Made by a program: the position numbers and the translations under genes. This document shows positions 1 to 7,755 of a stretch of 47,190 nucleotides of DNA, in pieces. Numbering within the stretch: the first letter of the stretch is position 1; every line of letters begins with the position of its first letter. This stretch comes from Actinomycetes bacterium. Lineage in GTDB: Bacteria > Actinomycetota > Actinomycetes > Mycobacteriales > Mycobacteriaceae. Below the pieces are notes generated by a model that worked only from the letters and a program-made list of their open reading frames with translations, had not been told where the DNA came from and ran no database searches. The stretch lies in assembly GCA_023415515.1 (NCBI GenBank), contig JAEZKH010000307.1, positions 1-47,190 of the forward strand, read 5' to 3'.

Positions 1-2
1 CA

Positions 3-1052
3 CCCGCTCCTCCGCCGGGCCCACCGCCGGGGACCGCGCTCGTCGGCTGGGTCACCGGGCCGCAGAGCCCCAACGACACCATCAAGCGCTTCGCGATCAC
101 CGGTACCGACCTCGGGATCATGTGGGACAACGGCGATCCGGTCAACAATCAGGTGCTGATGGCCTTCGGCGACACGATCGGCTACTGCAGCGTCCGTGGT
201 CGGCAGTGGCGGTACAACACGATGTTCCGCACCAACGACCGCTCCCTGTCCGAAACGATCTCGATTCCCAACGGCGTCGTGAACAACAAGTACTCCGGTT
301 CGCCGCTGTGGGCGCCTGCGTTGTCGAAACAGATCGTCAACAGCATCAAGTTCGCCCCATCGGAGACCGGCATCATCCCGACGTCGGGAATCTCAGTCGG
401 CACAACGCAATACATGAGCTTCATGTCGATCAGGAGTTGGGACAGCCCGGGTCAGTGGACGACGAACTTCTCTGCGATCGCGGTATCCCCCGACAACGGA
501 GAACACTGGGGCGTCTACCCGCAGAGCGTCCGGCCGGCATCGGCGGACGCGACACCGCGGGTGCCGTATGTCCCTGGCGGGGAGAAGTTTCAGGTCGGCG
601 CGTTCCTCAAACCTGGTGACGGATACCTGTATTCGTACGGGACGCCGTCGGGACGCAGCGGTTCTGCGTTTGTCTCGCGGGTGCCGCAGACCCTCGTCCC
701 GGAGTTGAGCCGATACGAGTACTGGGACGGCGGAACGTGGGTGCCGCAGAACCCCGGCGCGGCACAACCGGTGATTCCCGGGCCGGTCGGCGAGATGTCG
801 GTGCAGTACAACACATACCTCAAGCAGTTCCTCGCGCTCTACTGCAACGGCAACAACGACGTGGTCGCGCGCACAGCGCCTGCGCCGCAGGGACCCTGGG
901 GGCCCGAGCAACTGCTGGTCTCGTCGAACGACTTCCCCGGCGGCATTTATGCGCCCTACCTACATCCGTGGTCGACGGGCAAGGAGATCTACTACAACCT
1001 CTCGCTGTGGTCGGATTACAACGTCATGCTGATGAAGACGGTGCTGCCGTAG
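3..1052 (+). CDS. DUF4185-domain secreted protein, 5'-truncated by the window
   Basis: The reading frame is open from the first bases of the window, so the N-terminus, where a signal peptide would be expected, is missing. The visible part starts with a Pro/Gly-rich linker (PAPPPGPPPG) and continues into a beta-propeller-like domain with repeated F-G-D, SPLWAP and YNTYLKQFLALY segments typical of DUF4185. From published work, DUF4185 proteins of Actinobacteria include endo-D-arabinofuranases (GH183) that act on mycobacterial arabinan; M. tuberculosis Rv3707c is a homologue. That activity is an inference here. The gene ends at TAG and is followed convergently by a Ddn-family gene. I am confident of the family and less so of the function. 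Confidence 0.85.
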   Translation, partial: PAPPPGPPPGTALVGWVTGPQSPNDTIKRFAITGTDLGIMWDNGDPVNNQVLMAFGDTIGYCSVRGRQWRYNTMFRTNDRSLSETISIPNGVVNNKYSGSPLWAPALSKQIVNSIKFAPSETGIIPTSGISVGTTQYMSFMSIRSWDSPGQWTTNFSAIAVSPDNGEHWGVYPQSVRPASADATPRVPYVPGGEKFQVGAFLKPGDGYLYSYGTPSGRSGSAFVSRVPQTLVPELSRYEYWDGGTWVPQNPGAAQPVIPGPVGEMSVQYNTYLKQFLALYCNGNNDVVARTAPAPQGPWGPEQLLVSSNDFPGGIYAPYLHPWSTGKEIYYNLSLWSDYNVMLMKTVLP

Positions 1053-1121
1053 CCGCCTGCGGGCCGGTCGGTGTACTCCTGTTACGACATGTCGTCCGGC
1101 CCAGGGGCCTTCGGACGGCCG

Positions 1122-1544
1122 CTATTCGACGACGAAGACCGGGATCTGCCGAGCGGTCTTCGTCTGGTACTCGGCGTAAGGCGGATACGCGGCGACGGCC
1201 AACGCCCACCAGTGCTCGCGCTCGTCGCCCTCGACCTCGCGCGCTGTGCCCTCGAAGACCCTGTCGCCGTCCTGGACCGTCACCGCAGGGTTGGCCTTGA
1301 CGTTGAAGTACCAGCTCGGATGCTTGGGGTCGCCGCCCTTGGACGCCACCATGGCGTACCGGCCGGCCTCCTCGACGCGCATCAGGGGCACAAATCGCTT
1401 CTTGCCGGATTGGGCGCCGGTGGTGGTGAACAGCACGACGGGCCTGTCCATGATCTCGACACCATCTGTGGTGCCCTGCGCCAGAATGCGCTCTGTTTGT
1501 TCTCGCACCCAGTCGGTCGGGCTGAGTTCTGCTTGCTCGCTCAT
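1122..1544 (-). CDS. Ddn-family F420-dependent nitroreductase-like protein
   Basis: This 140-residue protein fits the deazaflavin-dependent oxidoreductase family (DUF385), single split-barrel proteins that bind cofactor F420. Visible signatures are the central VVLFTTTGAQSGKKR block (cofactor-binding strand and Gly-rich turn), a KGGDPKHPSWYFNVKANP block and the later AYPPYAEYQ segment, which fit Rv3547/Ddn-type proteins. I chose the ATG beginning MSEQAELSP at 1544, because the 21 residues before it in the open frame are low-complexity Arg-rich and look non-coding. No operon partner is evident. F420-dependent quinone or nitro reduction is the family role; the substrate is unknown. Confidence 0.85.
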   Translation of the reverse strand: MSEQAELSPTDWVREQTERILAQGTTDGVEIMDRPVVLFTTTGAQSGKKRFVPLMRVEEAGRYAMVASKGGDPKHPSWYFNVKANPAVTVQDGDRVFEGTAREVEGDEREHWWALAVAAYPPYAEYQTKTARQIPVFVVE

Positions 1545-1957
1545 CGCGCAAGTCAACCACCCCGCTCGCTGCGGCATTCCCCGACGCCGAGCGCCGGACC
1601 GTGGCAACGACTGCAGGTTCAGCGGTCAGCAAAGACTTCGACCGTGCGGATCAGCTGACCGTCGACACCGGCGCGACGTCGGATGGGGCACGAACCCGGC
1701 CCGGCGGGTTGGAAGTCACCGCGGGAGCAGTCATGAGGCCGGATGGGATGTGAGCGATGTCCCCGAGCTGCCGCGGCCCGGAGGCCGGTTCAGCAGGAGG
1801 AGCCACACACTTGCCGAGGTAACCGTCGTCGAAGCGGTTCGCTTTGCTGACTGACGAAAATGCTCCACGGTCACGTGGTGCTTCAGCAATCGCCGCGAGG
1901 TAAGAATCGACTGCAAGTCGAGCGTCGTCCGCGACGGGCTCGACTCGACTCATGAAA
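1545..1957. other. Intergenic region between the Ddn gene and the left att site
   Basis: About 400 bp with no gene I can defend. A 100-codon minus-strand frame (1651-1953, MSRVEPVADD...) covers most of it and could be a small or decayed gene, but it shows no domain, has no clear ribosome-binding site, and its C-terminal half is low-complexity Pro/Ala/Ser. Confidence 0.4.
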
Positions 1958-1985
1958 ATGGCGGTGGCGGAGGGATTTGAACCCT
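1958..1985. repeat. Left attachment site (28-bp tRNA-Ser 3'-end copy)
   Basis: A perfect 28-bp match to 25516-25543. It contains the T-arm and acceptor 3' strand of the tRNA-Ser gene, in the same orientation, and identity stops abruptly after accct (next bases atctc here, cggac at the right copy). It is not a tRNA gene because the rest of the cloverleaf is absent. Confidence 0.93.
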
Positions 1986-2079
1986 ATCTCCGGATGCTGA
2001 CGGAAACAGTATTATCGGTTCTAGCTGCAAAATTAGTTGACGCCGCATCAGCTCTGGTCACGCTGTTTCACTCAGGAGT

Positions 2080-2141
2080 GTGGGCAAATTGTGGGCAGGG
2101 AGCGAACCCGAATCGAGCCGCCCGCTGACGTCTAGCCCACA
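2080..2141. other. Candidate left integrase arm-type sites
   Basis: Two direct copies of GTGGGCA at 2080-2086 and 2091-2097, separated by AATT, followed by a related inverted copy (TGTGGGCT on the minus strand, 2134-2141). The same pair with the same 11-bp period occurs at the right end (25429-25446). Paired short direct repeats inset from the crossover site at both ends are what arm-type binding sites of lambda-like integrases look like. Function is inferred. Confidence 0.5.
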
Positions 2142-2201
2142 TACTTTCGTGTCCGGGCGGACGGGCATGACGTCTGCGCAACCCGCTCTGGCGCGGAGCC
2201 G

Positions 2202-2447
2202 TCATCGCCCCTCTTGACGCAACATTTCGGCGCGAAAAGCGAGTACAGAATGTTCCATCTCTTCAAGTTCCGCGACTATCACCTTCCGCAGTCCTGCCTC
2301 CACGAGCGTTGTGAGAACCGGTATGTCATCGGGGGGCATTCCTAACCAGCTGACGATCAAATCGTCGTGGTGCGCAAGGGCGTCGCGAAGAACCCGGGCG
2401 TAGGCCCTATACGTTTCCATCGCGTTCTCGGCTTCGTCGTAACTCAT
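2202..2447 (-). CDS. Small hypothetical protein, first gene inside the left end
   Basis: This 81-residue, acidic, probably all-helical protein begins MSYDEAENAMETYRAYARVL and contains HHDDLIVSWLGMPPDDIPVL. I recognise no family. It lies downstream of the DUF2637 gene on the same strand with a gap of about 50 bp, so it may be the last gene of the XRE/DUF2637/81-aa operon. The amino acid composition looks coding and no competing frame exists, but support is composition and position only. Confidence 0.6.
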   Translation of the reverse strand: MSYDEAENAMETYRAYARVLRDALAHHDDLIVSWLGMPPDDIPVLTTLVEAGLRKVIVAELEEMEHSVLAFRAEMLRQEGR

Positions 2448-2494
2448 GCCGGGAGCATCTCACGGTCTCGTTAACTGATCCTCCTTGGAGAACC

Positions 2495-3328
2495 TCATCC
2501 CGCAAGAAGGAAACGCTGCCGCCGATCTAGAGCTGCGTCGAGGATTCGGGCGACCGTCTTATGATGTACGCCCAGTTCTGTCGCGATGCGGTTAAGCGCC
2601 TTTCCTTCCTCGTGCGCCGAGAGGATCGAGAGGACCAGATCAGTGGGCTTCGTCGTCGCGCCCGCGTCCACGAGAGCCTGTGCGAGTGCGCGGTGATCGA
2701 CCACTGCGTCCGCACATCGTTCTGGTGCGGACACCTCGGAAAGTGCGGGGCTCTTCGGTGCGGAATTTACGCTCGAGGCTGTATCGCCGTCCCGCAGTCT
2801 CTGGGTGCGCGAAGGCGGCGAGACCTGTGCGGGTGCGTATGGTTGGCCAGCTGCAGTATGAGCGGGTGCGGGTGCGACTGGCTTGCGCACGCGGCGCACC
2901 GGCTTATCTCCGAGCGCAACAAGCATCATCGTGCTAACCGCTACGGTCGCGTCGATGATCACCGGGAAGACGCACGCTGTGACGACGCCGTACCCGATGC
3001 CGCGCATGAGGTCACGCAGCGCCATGAAACTCACTGCGAACGCACCCACACCGATTGCCGCGACCGCACCCACCGCCCAGCGATATATCGCACCCGATGC
3101 TCCTGCGCGGACCGCGACGGCGATGCCATGCACGGCAGCAAGCAGCGCGATGGGAGGCACTCCCGCTGCTCCCGCCTGGATGGCGATGCGTGGGATGTAC
3201 GGCAGCACCGCATGCGTGACGTTGCCCATCAGGCTCACTGTGGTCGCGCCGATCAGCAGGCACCAGAAGAATTGGATCGCTCTCGTGCGGCCGTGTGTGG
3301 TGCCATCAGCTTTGCGAAATTTGTTCAT
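2495..3328 (-). CDS. DUF2637 membrane protein with C-terminal helix-turn-helix
   Basis: This 277-residue protein has an N-terminal membrane domain of about four segments (IQFFWCLLIGATTVSLMGNV, a Gly/Ala-rich pair around residues 50-105, and VVTACVFPVIIDATVAVSTMML), which matches DUF2637, a family common on actinobacterial plasmids, integrative elements and phages. A Pro/Ala-rich linker follows, then an HTH-like end (LNRIATELGVHHKTVARILD, about residues 245-265). Its ATG overlaps the stop of the upstream XRE gene (ATGA), so the two are probably translationally coupled. Spd-like DUF2637 proteins are linked to plasmid spread in Streptomyces; here no transfer genes accompany it, so the role is open. 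A membrane-tethered DNA-binding protein is the natural reading. Confidence 0.8.
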   Translation of the reverse strand: MNKFRKADGTTHGRTRAIQFFWCLLIGATTVSLMGNVTHAVLPYIPRIAIQAGAAGVPPIALLAAVHGIAVAVRAGASGAIYRWAVGAVAAIGVGAFAVSFMALRDLMRGIGYGVVTACVFPVIIDATVAVSTMMLVALGDKPVRRVRKPVAPAPAHTAAGQPYAPAQVSPPSRTQRLRDGDTASSVNSAPKSPALSEVSAPERCADAVVDHRALAQALVDAGATTKPTDLVLSILSAHEEGKALNRIATELGVHHKTVARILDAALDRRQRFLLAG

Positions 3329-3555
3329 CGATGTCGCCTGCCGGCGGTCAAGTTGTGCTCGACCGTTTCGCCAGCCACGGTCACCACGAGTTTGGCGTCG
3401 ACGCCAAGGGCGGTTAGATATGCCGACAAGGTGCTGAGCAAGAGATCGTTTTGGCGTTCAATTTTGGACACCGCCGCCTGCCCGACACCGAGCGCATCCG
3501 CGACTTGAGTCTGCGTCAGTCCGGTTGCGCGACGAACGGAGGCCAGCTCGATCAT
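3325..3555 (-). CDS. XRE-type HTH regulator or antitoxin-like protein
   Basis: This 76-residue protein has a helix-turn-helix at residues 8-45 (RRATGLTQTQVADALGVGQ, AAVSKIERQNDLLLSTLSAY) followed by a short beta tail (DAKLVVTVAGETVEHNL), the shape of HigA/XRE antitoxin-like regulators. It is the first gene of a leftward operon with the DUF2637 gene, overlapping it by 4 bp. Divergent from it at 3810 is the zinc-ribbon/nuclease gene, so the 250-bp space between them is a plausible target of this regulator. No toxin-sized partner of known family adjoins it. Confidence 0.85.
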   Translation of the reverse strand: MIELASVRRATGLTQTQVADALGVGQAAVSKIERQNDLLLSTLSAYLTALGVDAKLVVTVAGETVEHNLTAGRRHR

Positions 3556-3809
3556 GAAGGAAATACTACCTTAATGGAATATGCCTTTCAAAGACTATCC
3601 ATGAATTGAGAAACTGCAGGCCCGCCCCGTCCACATTGCGCGGTTCGCTCGGTGATTGTGGTGTCCATGACCAACTGGACGGACCGATTTGCTGTGACCC
3701 ACGTCTGACTTAACCGTCCAGCCTCGGCCAGTCGACTCTCCCTGTCGGCGGGCCAACCTATCTTTAGGTGAGCGAAACGCATCTGCCCAGACAAGAGACC
3801 TTGATCCTC

Positions 3810-5897
3810 ATGACCACTGAGACGCCGAGCAGTAACAACTCACTTGCCGTCCAATACCCAGAGGTTGCGCGCGAGTGGGACTCGGAGCTGAACCATCCAC
3901 TGACGCCGAAAATGGTCACTCCCGGTGCCAAGAGGAAGGTCGGTTGGGTGTGCGGGACGTGCCAGCACAAGTGGCAGGCTCGCGTAAACAGTCGAACGCG
4001 CGGCGGGCACGGCTGCCCAGAGTGTGGACGCCGCGCTGCAGGCAAGGCAAAGGGCACTCCGCGGCCCGGCGAATCTCTGGCAGAGAAGCTTCCAGATGTG
4101 GCTGCCGAGTGGCACCCCACCTTGAACGGCGAGCTGACGCCTACCGACGTCGGTTTCGCAAGCAACAAAAGGGTCTGGTGGTTGTGCCGGTCGTGTGGAC
4201 ACGAATGGCAGATACAGGTCGCGAATCGAAGGCACGGCGCTGCTTGCAAGAAGTGCTCTAGCAAGGCAATGGCGATCCCCAAGCCGGGCAATTCACTCGC
4301 GGTGCGATGTCCTTCTGTCGCCGCAGAGTGGCACCCGACGCTAAATGGTGACTTGACACCATCAGACGTTGCCTTTTCGAGGAAAGAGAAGGCGTGGTGG
4401 ATGTGCGGTAAGTGCGGGAACGTATGGGAGGCATCCATCGGAAATCGCGCCAAGGGCGCCGGATGCCCACCATGCGGGCGTTCCGCAGCGGCACAAGCCA
4501 TCCGGGGCCGCAAGTTGCCTCGGGTCCCGAAACAGCAAGCCGCCCAGGTACGGAAGAAGAGGTCGAATAACAGCGTCCCGCAGCCAGGTGGGTCTTTCGC
4601 AGATCGATTCCCTGAAGTCGCTGCCGAGTGGCACCCGACCTTGAACGAGGAGCTCACGCCAGACAAGGTGACATACGCGAGCAACAAGAGGGCGTGGTGG
4701 CTCTGCCCCACGTGCGGCAACGAATGGGACGCGATAATCCAGAGTCGCGGGAAGGGAGCGGGTTGTCGAAAGTGCGGAAGCAGCAGGGCCGGACGCGCCC
4801 TCGCCCGGCCCCGGCCCGGCAGCTCACTTGCCGATATGTTCCCCGCGCTGGCCGCCGAGTGGCATACCGAGCGAAACCGCTCACTAACGCCTGATCAGGT
4901 CGCCGCCAAAAGTGGTCTCAAGGCCTGGTGGCGTTGCAGCACGTGCGGGAACGAGTGGCAAGCACAAGTGTATAGCCGGGCAAGTGGGCATGGCTGCCGA
5001 GCTTGTGCAGACCGACAGGCTGCAATCGCGCTTAGCGTACCTACGGCCGGACAGTCTCTTGCCGAGCGAGATCCAGAGATCGCTGCGCAGTGGCACCCCC
5101 GCCGCAATGGTTCGCTCAGTGCCTCAGATGTCACCGCGAACAGTGGTCAGACAGTTTGGTGGCTCTGCGACAGACGACACGAGTGGCAAGCCATGATCAA
5201 CAACCGGCGCAGAGCACGAGGATGCCCGAAGTGCACGCTGTGGGGAACCAGTGTCGAGGAAATCCGGCTACGTCATGAGCTGCTCGCCGCTGGCGTCCCA
5301 ATCGATCCGGACCACGAGGTCGCCCTCAGGGCCGCCGGACGGGCACTTCAGTGCGATATGTTGTGTTCGGCGTGGAATGTCGCTATCGAGTTCGACGGCA
5401 ACAGATTTCACAAGCTGCCAGATAACGTCGAGAAGGATAGGCGCAAGTCGCGATTGCTCACCGAGCAAGGGTGGACGGTGATCCGCGTGCGCGAAGATCT
5501 ACCGGCGATCGGAGAACACGACGTCCTAGTGCCGCTTTTCTCAAGCGAGGTCACCCGAGCGAAGGCAGTCCTCGCCAAGCTCCAGAGTCTGGGCTACACC
5601 GCGGCCGAATACGACGAGTATCTCAGGACCGACCGCGCTTGGGGCGGCGATGAATCGGCCGCTTACATCAAGCGGCGGCGTATCGACAAATCACTGGCGA
5701 CCCTGCACCCCGAACTCGCGGCCCAATGGGATCCGGAAAGGAACGGCGTACTGACGCCCGCGGACGTGACACCTGGTAGCGGGGAGCGGGCTTGGTGGAT
5801 TTGTCCCACCTGCGGGCATAGTTGGGCTGCATACGTTTACAGCAGAGCAGGCGGAGGGCACGGCTGCCCACAGTGCGGTCGCCGTAAACGAAAGTGA
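3810..5897 (+). CDS. Seven-zinc-ribbon protein with embedded Vsr-like nuclease domain
   Basis: The protein is about 695 residues from this ATG; a GTG at 3768 would add 14 but sits only 3 bp after a possible -10 (TATCTT, 3759-3764), so I prefer the ATG. Six tandem DUF4379-like zinc-ribbon repeats come first, each of the form SLA..P.(V/I)A.EWHP..N..LTP..V, then WW.C..CG..W, then a GC..C knuckle. Next is a Vsr/PD-(D/E)XK-like domain (about residues 475-575): CDMLC, IEFDG, FHK, then DRRKSRLL and GWTVIRVRE. A seventh ribbon closes the protein. In repeat 6 the first knuckle reads LCDRRHEW, so one zinc Cys is missing. DUF4379 ribbons with Vsr-like nucleases are known in actinobacterial accessory DNA; target and role are unknown. 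DNA repair or defence is inference. Confidence 0.85.
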   Translation: MTTETPSSNNSLAVQYPEVAREWDSELNHPLTPKMVTPGAKRKVGWVCGTCQHKWQARVNSRTRGGHGCPECGRRAAGKAKGTPRPGESLAEKLPDVAAEWHPTLNGELTPTDVGFASNKRVWWLCRSCGHEWQIQVANRRHGAACKKCSSKAMAIPKPGNSLAVRCPSVAAEWHPTLNGDLTPSDVAFSRKEKAWWMCGKCGNVWEASIGNRAKGAGCPPCGRSAAAQAIRGRKLPRVPKQQAAQVRKKRSNNSVPQPGGSFADRFPEVAAEWHPTLNEELTPDKVTYASNKRAWWLCPTCGNEWDAIIQSRGKGAGCRKCGSSRAGRALARPRPGSSLADMFPALAAEWHTERNRSLTPDQVAAKSGLKAWWRCSTCGNEWQAQVYSRASGHGCRACADRQAAIALSVPTAGQSLAERDPEIAAQWHPRRNGSLSASDVTANSGQTVWWLCDRRHEWQAMINNRRRARGCPKCTLWGTSVEEIRLRHELLAAGVPIDPDHEVALRAAGRALQCDMLCSAWNVAIEFDGNRFHKLPDNVEKDRRKSRLLTEQGWTVIRVREDLPAIGEHDVLVPLFSSEVTRAKAVLAKLQSLGYTAAEYDEYLRTDRAWGGDESAAYIKRRRIDKSLATLHPELAAQWDPERNGVLTPADVTPGSGERAWWICPTCGHSWAAYVYSRAGGGHGCPQCGRRKRK

Positions 5898-6011
5898 CAA
5901 CGTAGGAGTGCATGAGGGCGAGTCTCGTCCGAACCACTGATTGCAAGTGGATCACTAAGCCCTCCGAACCGTGTAGCCCCGAATGAGCATCGGTCGACCC
6001 GTCCACGTTGT

Positions 6012-6060
6012 CGGTAGCCGCCGAAACGGTCACCGTTTCATGAGCAACGCAGCGCCCTGG
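6012..6060. repeat. Left copy of an imperfect repeat flanking the type VII trio
   Basis: From about ttgtcggtagccgccg to gcgccctgg this stretch matches 7445-7495 with a few substitutions and one indel. Both copies end in a start codon followed by AGCAACGCA and CCCTGG (MSNA-PW). The left copy stops after 11 codons (TAA), so it is only the beginning of a gene. The rest of 5898-6093 holds nothing recognisable. Confidence 0.65.
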
Positions 6061-6093
6061 ACGGCAGTCAGATAAAACTGCCTGGCCTCACTA

Positions 6094-6306
6094 TCAATCT
6101 TGGTTGCGGCGACGGTATGCCTGCACCCATTCGTTGACCGCTATCGCGAAGATTCCCACGGTGAAGACTAGAAGTATCAGCTTGTGTGACTGCGCGTAGG
6201 CGAACGCCATGAAGGTCGCAAGCAGGAGGCAAACGACACCGGCTATCGCGCGGCCCCTTGAACTGGCCAACCATCGCAGGGCACGAGTGCGAGATTCGTT
6301 TGGCAT
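6094..6306 (-). CDS. Small two-helix membrane protein, candidate immunity partner
   Basis: This 70-residue protein has two predicted membrane segments (AIAGVVCLLLATFMAFAYA and LILLVFTVGIFAIAVNEWV) between basic ends (RTRALRWLASSRGR and YRRRNQD). Its ATG overlaps the stop of the upstream WXG-like gene (TGATG), so it is the third gene of a coupled trio. A tiny membrane protein right after a secreted, glycine-zipper-bearing protein fits an immunity role against a membrane-active toxin. That is inference; it could also be a simple anchor or chaperone. Confidence 0.75.
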   Translation of the reverse strand: MPNESRTRALRWLASSRGRAIAGVVCLLLATFMAFAYAQSHKLILLVFTVGIFAIAVNEWVQAYRRRNQD

Positions 6307-7100
6307 CAGCCCCAGATCTTACTGAGCATGTATCCGATGCCGGCGATACCTGCCCCGGTCGCGCAACCGATGCCAGCTCCGGGCCCGGTGAAAAACGTGA
6401 CACCTGCGCCACCTGCACAGCCGAGTCCGGCCGCGACACCCAACCCTTCCAGCGTCGGCTGCTGGTCGAGGGCGCGTTGCTCCTGAAGCTTGTCGATCTC
6501 CTGCTGCTGTTGGTCCACCTGCTTTTGAGTCTCCTGTAACTGCCGCTGAATGACAGTGATCGGATCGGGAGGTGGCGGGGGCGGTGTTGTATCTAGCGGA
6601 AAATCCGCCGCGAAGATCCGTCCCTTCATCTGACCGGCCACCCGCCGATCCAAAGCCGTCAACGTCTGTAGTCCGTCCGTTATCGCCGCCGCGTGTCTGT
6701 CGACTTGAGCCTCACGTATCGCCGCCTGACGAGCTGGATACACCTTGGTATCCGCAATCGAAAAGTCCTCTCCGACAACAAATCCGTCCTCTTGAACCCG
6801 GCGGATAGACCTCAATAAGTCCGCTTTGGCGGCCTCTATTTCTGACGCGCCGTCACGCGCGATCGCCGCGGCATCACGCAGCGTGTCCGCAGCCTGCCAG
6901 GCGTATTTGCGATCCACGGCGGTTCGGTACTGAGCCGCGTCCGCGCCTTCCCCGGTCCACTCCGACCCTCCGGGCGCAAACGACTCCTGGTGGACTGCGT
7001 CGAACGAATACTTCCAGTCAGCTGCCACCGCCTCCCAGTGACTCGCTGCTGCGTGGAGATGGGAGGTGTCCCAGTTGCGTACCTGCGACAGCGCCATCAT
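6306..7100 (-). CDS. WXG100-like type VII secretion substrate with glycine-zipper C-terminus
   Basis: About 264 residues from the ATG at 7100 (a second ATG follows directly); upstream codons of the same frame look non-coding. The N-terminus is helical with a W-x-G turn (GSEWTGEGADAAQYRT, about residues 46-61), as in WXG100-type and Rv0026-like mycobacterial proteins. Then come a helical stretch, a Pro-rich hinge (DTTPPPPPPDP), a Gln-rich coiled coil (QRQLQETQKQVDQQQQEID) and a C-terminal region rich in small residues (GVAAGLGCAGGAGVTFF, GAGIGCATGAGIAGIGYML), a glycine-zipper pattern seen in pore-forming or membrane-inserting proteins. The start overlaps the stop of the DUF2580 gene and the stop overlaps the small membrane gene. 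A type VII secreted toxin is the likely reading. Confidence 0.8.
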   Translation of the reverse strand: MMALSQVRNWDTSHLHAAASHWEAVAADWKYSFDAVHQESFAPGGSEWTGEGADAAQYRTAVDRKYAWQAADTLRDAAAIARDGASEIEAAKADLLRSIRRVQEDGFVVGEDFSIADTKVYPARQAAIREAQVDRHAAAITDGLQTLTALDRRVAGQMKGRIFAADFPLDTTPPPPPPDPITVIQRQLQETQKQVDQQQQEIDKLQEQRALDQQPTLEGLGVAAGLGCAGGAGVTFFTGPGAGIGCATGAGIAGIGYMLSKIWG

Positions 7101-7396
7101 CAGCCGACGACACTTGTGAAGGCGTCTGCGTTGGCGTCCTCGGTATCGGAGTACTCGACGGCGGATCGAACGGCAGCACGTGCAGTCAGCGCCATGCGAT
7201 CGCCCAGACTCGCGGCCTGAGAAGTGACCGCGCCGTGGATCGAGAAGACGGCCAGCGCCGTCGCCTGTGCTGGGTTCACTGAAGCTAGCGATGGAGATTC
7301 CGCAGCTGACACGACGCGAGCTGCGTAGTGAGCGCAATTCAGGCCGTACACCTGAAGGCTAGATGCGGAAACCTCGATTGATTGAGCCATGCTCAT
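7100..7396 (-). CDS. DUF2580/EspC-like type VII secretion-associated protein
   Basis: The protein is 98 residues from the ATG at 7396 (MSMAQSIEVSASSLQVYGLN); a second ATG is at 7390. Two amphipathic helices separated near SPSLASVNPAQ and an Ala-rich second half fit DUF2580, a family of ESX-secreted or chaperone-like partners that commonly sit directly before longer WXG-like proteins in mycobacteria (compare Rv0025-Rv0026). It is the first gene of the trio and ends in a 1-bp overlap (TGATG) with the next ATG. I infer heterodimer formation with the downstream substrate and export through a chromosomal ESX system; no ESX machinery gene is in this window. Confidence 0.75.
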   Translation of the reverse strand: MSMAQSIEVSASSLQVYGLNCAHYAARVVSAAESPSLASVNPAQATALAVFSIHGAVTSQAASLGDRMALTARAAVRSAVEYSDTEDANADAFTSVVG

Positions 7397-7444
7397 ATTC
7401 TCGCCGGGTGCGGCACACCCACTTGCACTAATTTCGGGCACCCC

Positions 7445-7495
7445 TTGTCGGCATCGGCCGATAACGTCACCGCTCGTGAGCAACGCAACGCCCTG
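7445..7495. repeat. Right copy of the imperfect repeat flanking the type VII trio
   Basis: It matches 6012-6060 (see there). It includes the start region of the small rightward gene at 7476 and lies in the roughly 80-bp divergent promoter space before the DUF2580 gene. Confidence 0.65.
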
Positions 7496-7692
7496 GGCCT
7501 CAACCGCAGGCACCGAACTCGGCATGCATCTCACCGTTGCCTCTGACGAACGAGCAATGGATCGACGAGTCTGCGGATGACTACATCCGATACCTCGACC
7601 TGGCGCGGGATGTCGCTCGCGAGGTGGACACGAGTGAGGATGTCGTCGAGTGGCAGCTGTGGCGATCCAACGAATCGGCGCTGCGCGACTGA
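7476..7692 (+). pseudogene. Small frameshifted gene (MSNATPW... / ...WQLWRSNESALRD)
   Basis: A GTG at 7476 opens a frame starting MSNATPW that continues about 20 plausible residues, then degrades and stops at 7580. The +1 frame takes over from about 7537 and reads naturally as PLTNEQWIDESADDYIRYLD ... EWQLWRSNESALRD to a TGA at 7690. Joined, they make a protein of about 72 residues, acidic and helical. The change of frame falls around 7530-7545. Either a 1- or 2-base indel has broken the gene, or there is a sequencing error, or a recoding event. Its start region is duplicated at 6042. The family is unknown. The rest of 7397-7755 holds only promoter-like sequence. Confidence 0.5.
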
Positions 7693-7755
7693 ACTCCGAG
7701 TTCGCCGTTGCCGGTCGGGAACAGGCGCGCAAAGGCGTCAGGTAGCGTCGCGCGC

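Noticed and set aside
1958..1985. Possible tRNA gene at the left border
   Set aside because: Only the 3' end sequence is present; there is no anticodon arm or 5' acceptor strand, as expected for an att copy.
2561..3508. 315-codon plus-strand frame over the DUF2637 and XRE genes
   Set aside because: Cys/Arg/His-rich composition with no fold; the minus-strand genes have clear membrane and HTH segments.
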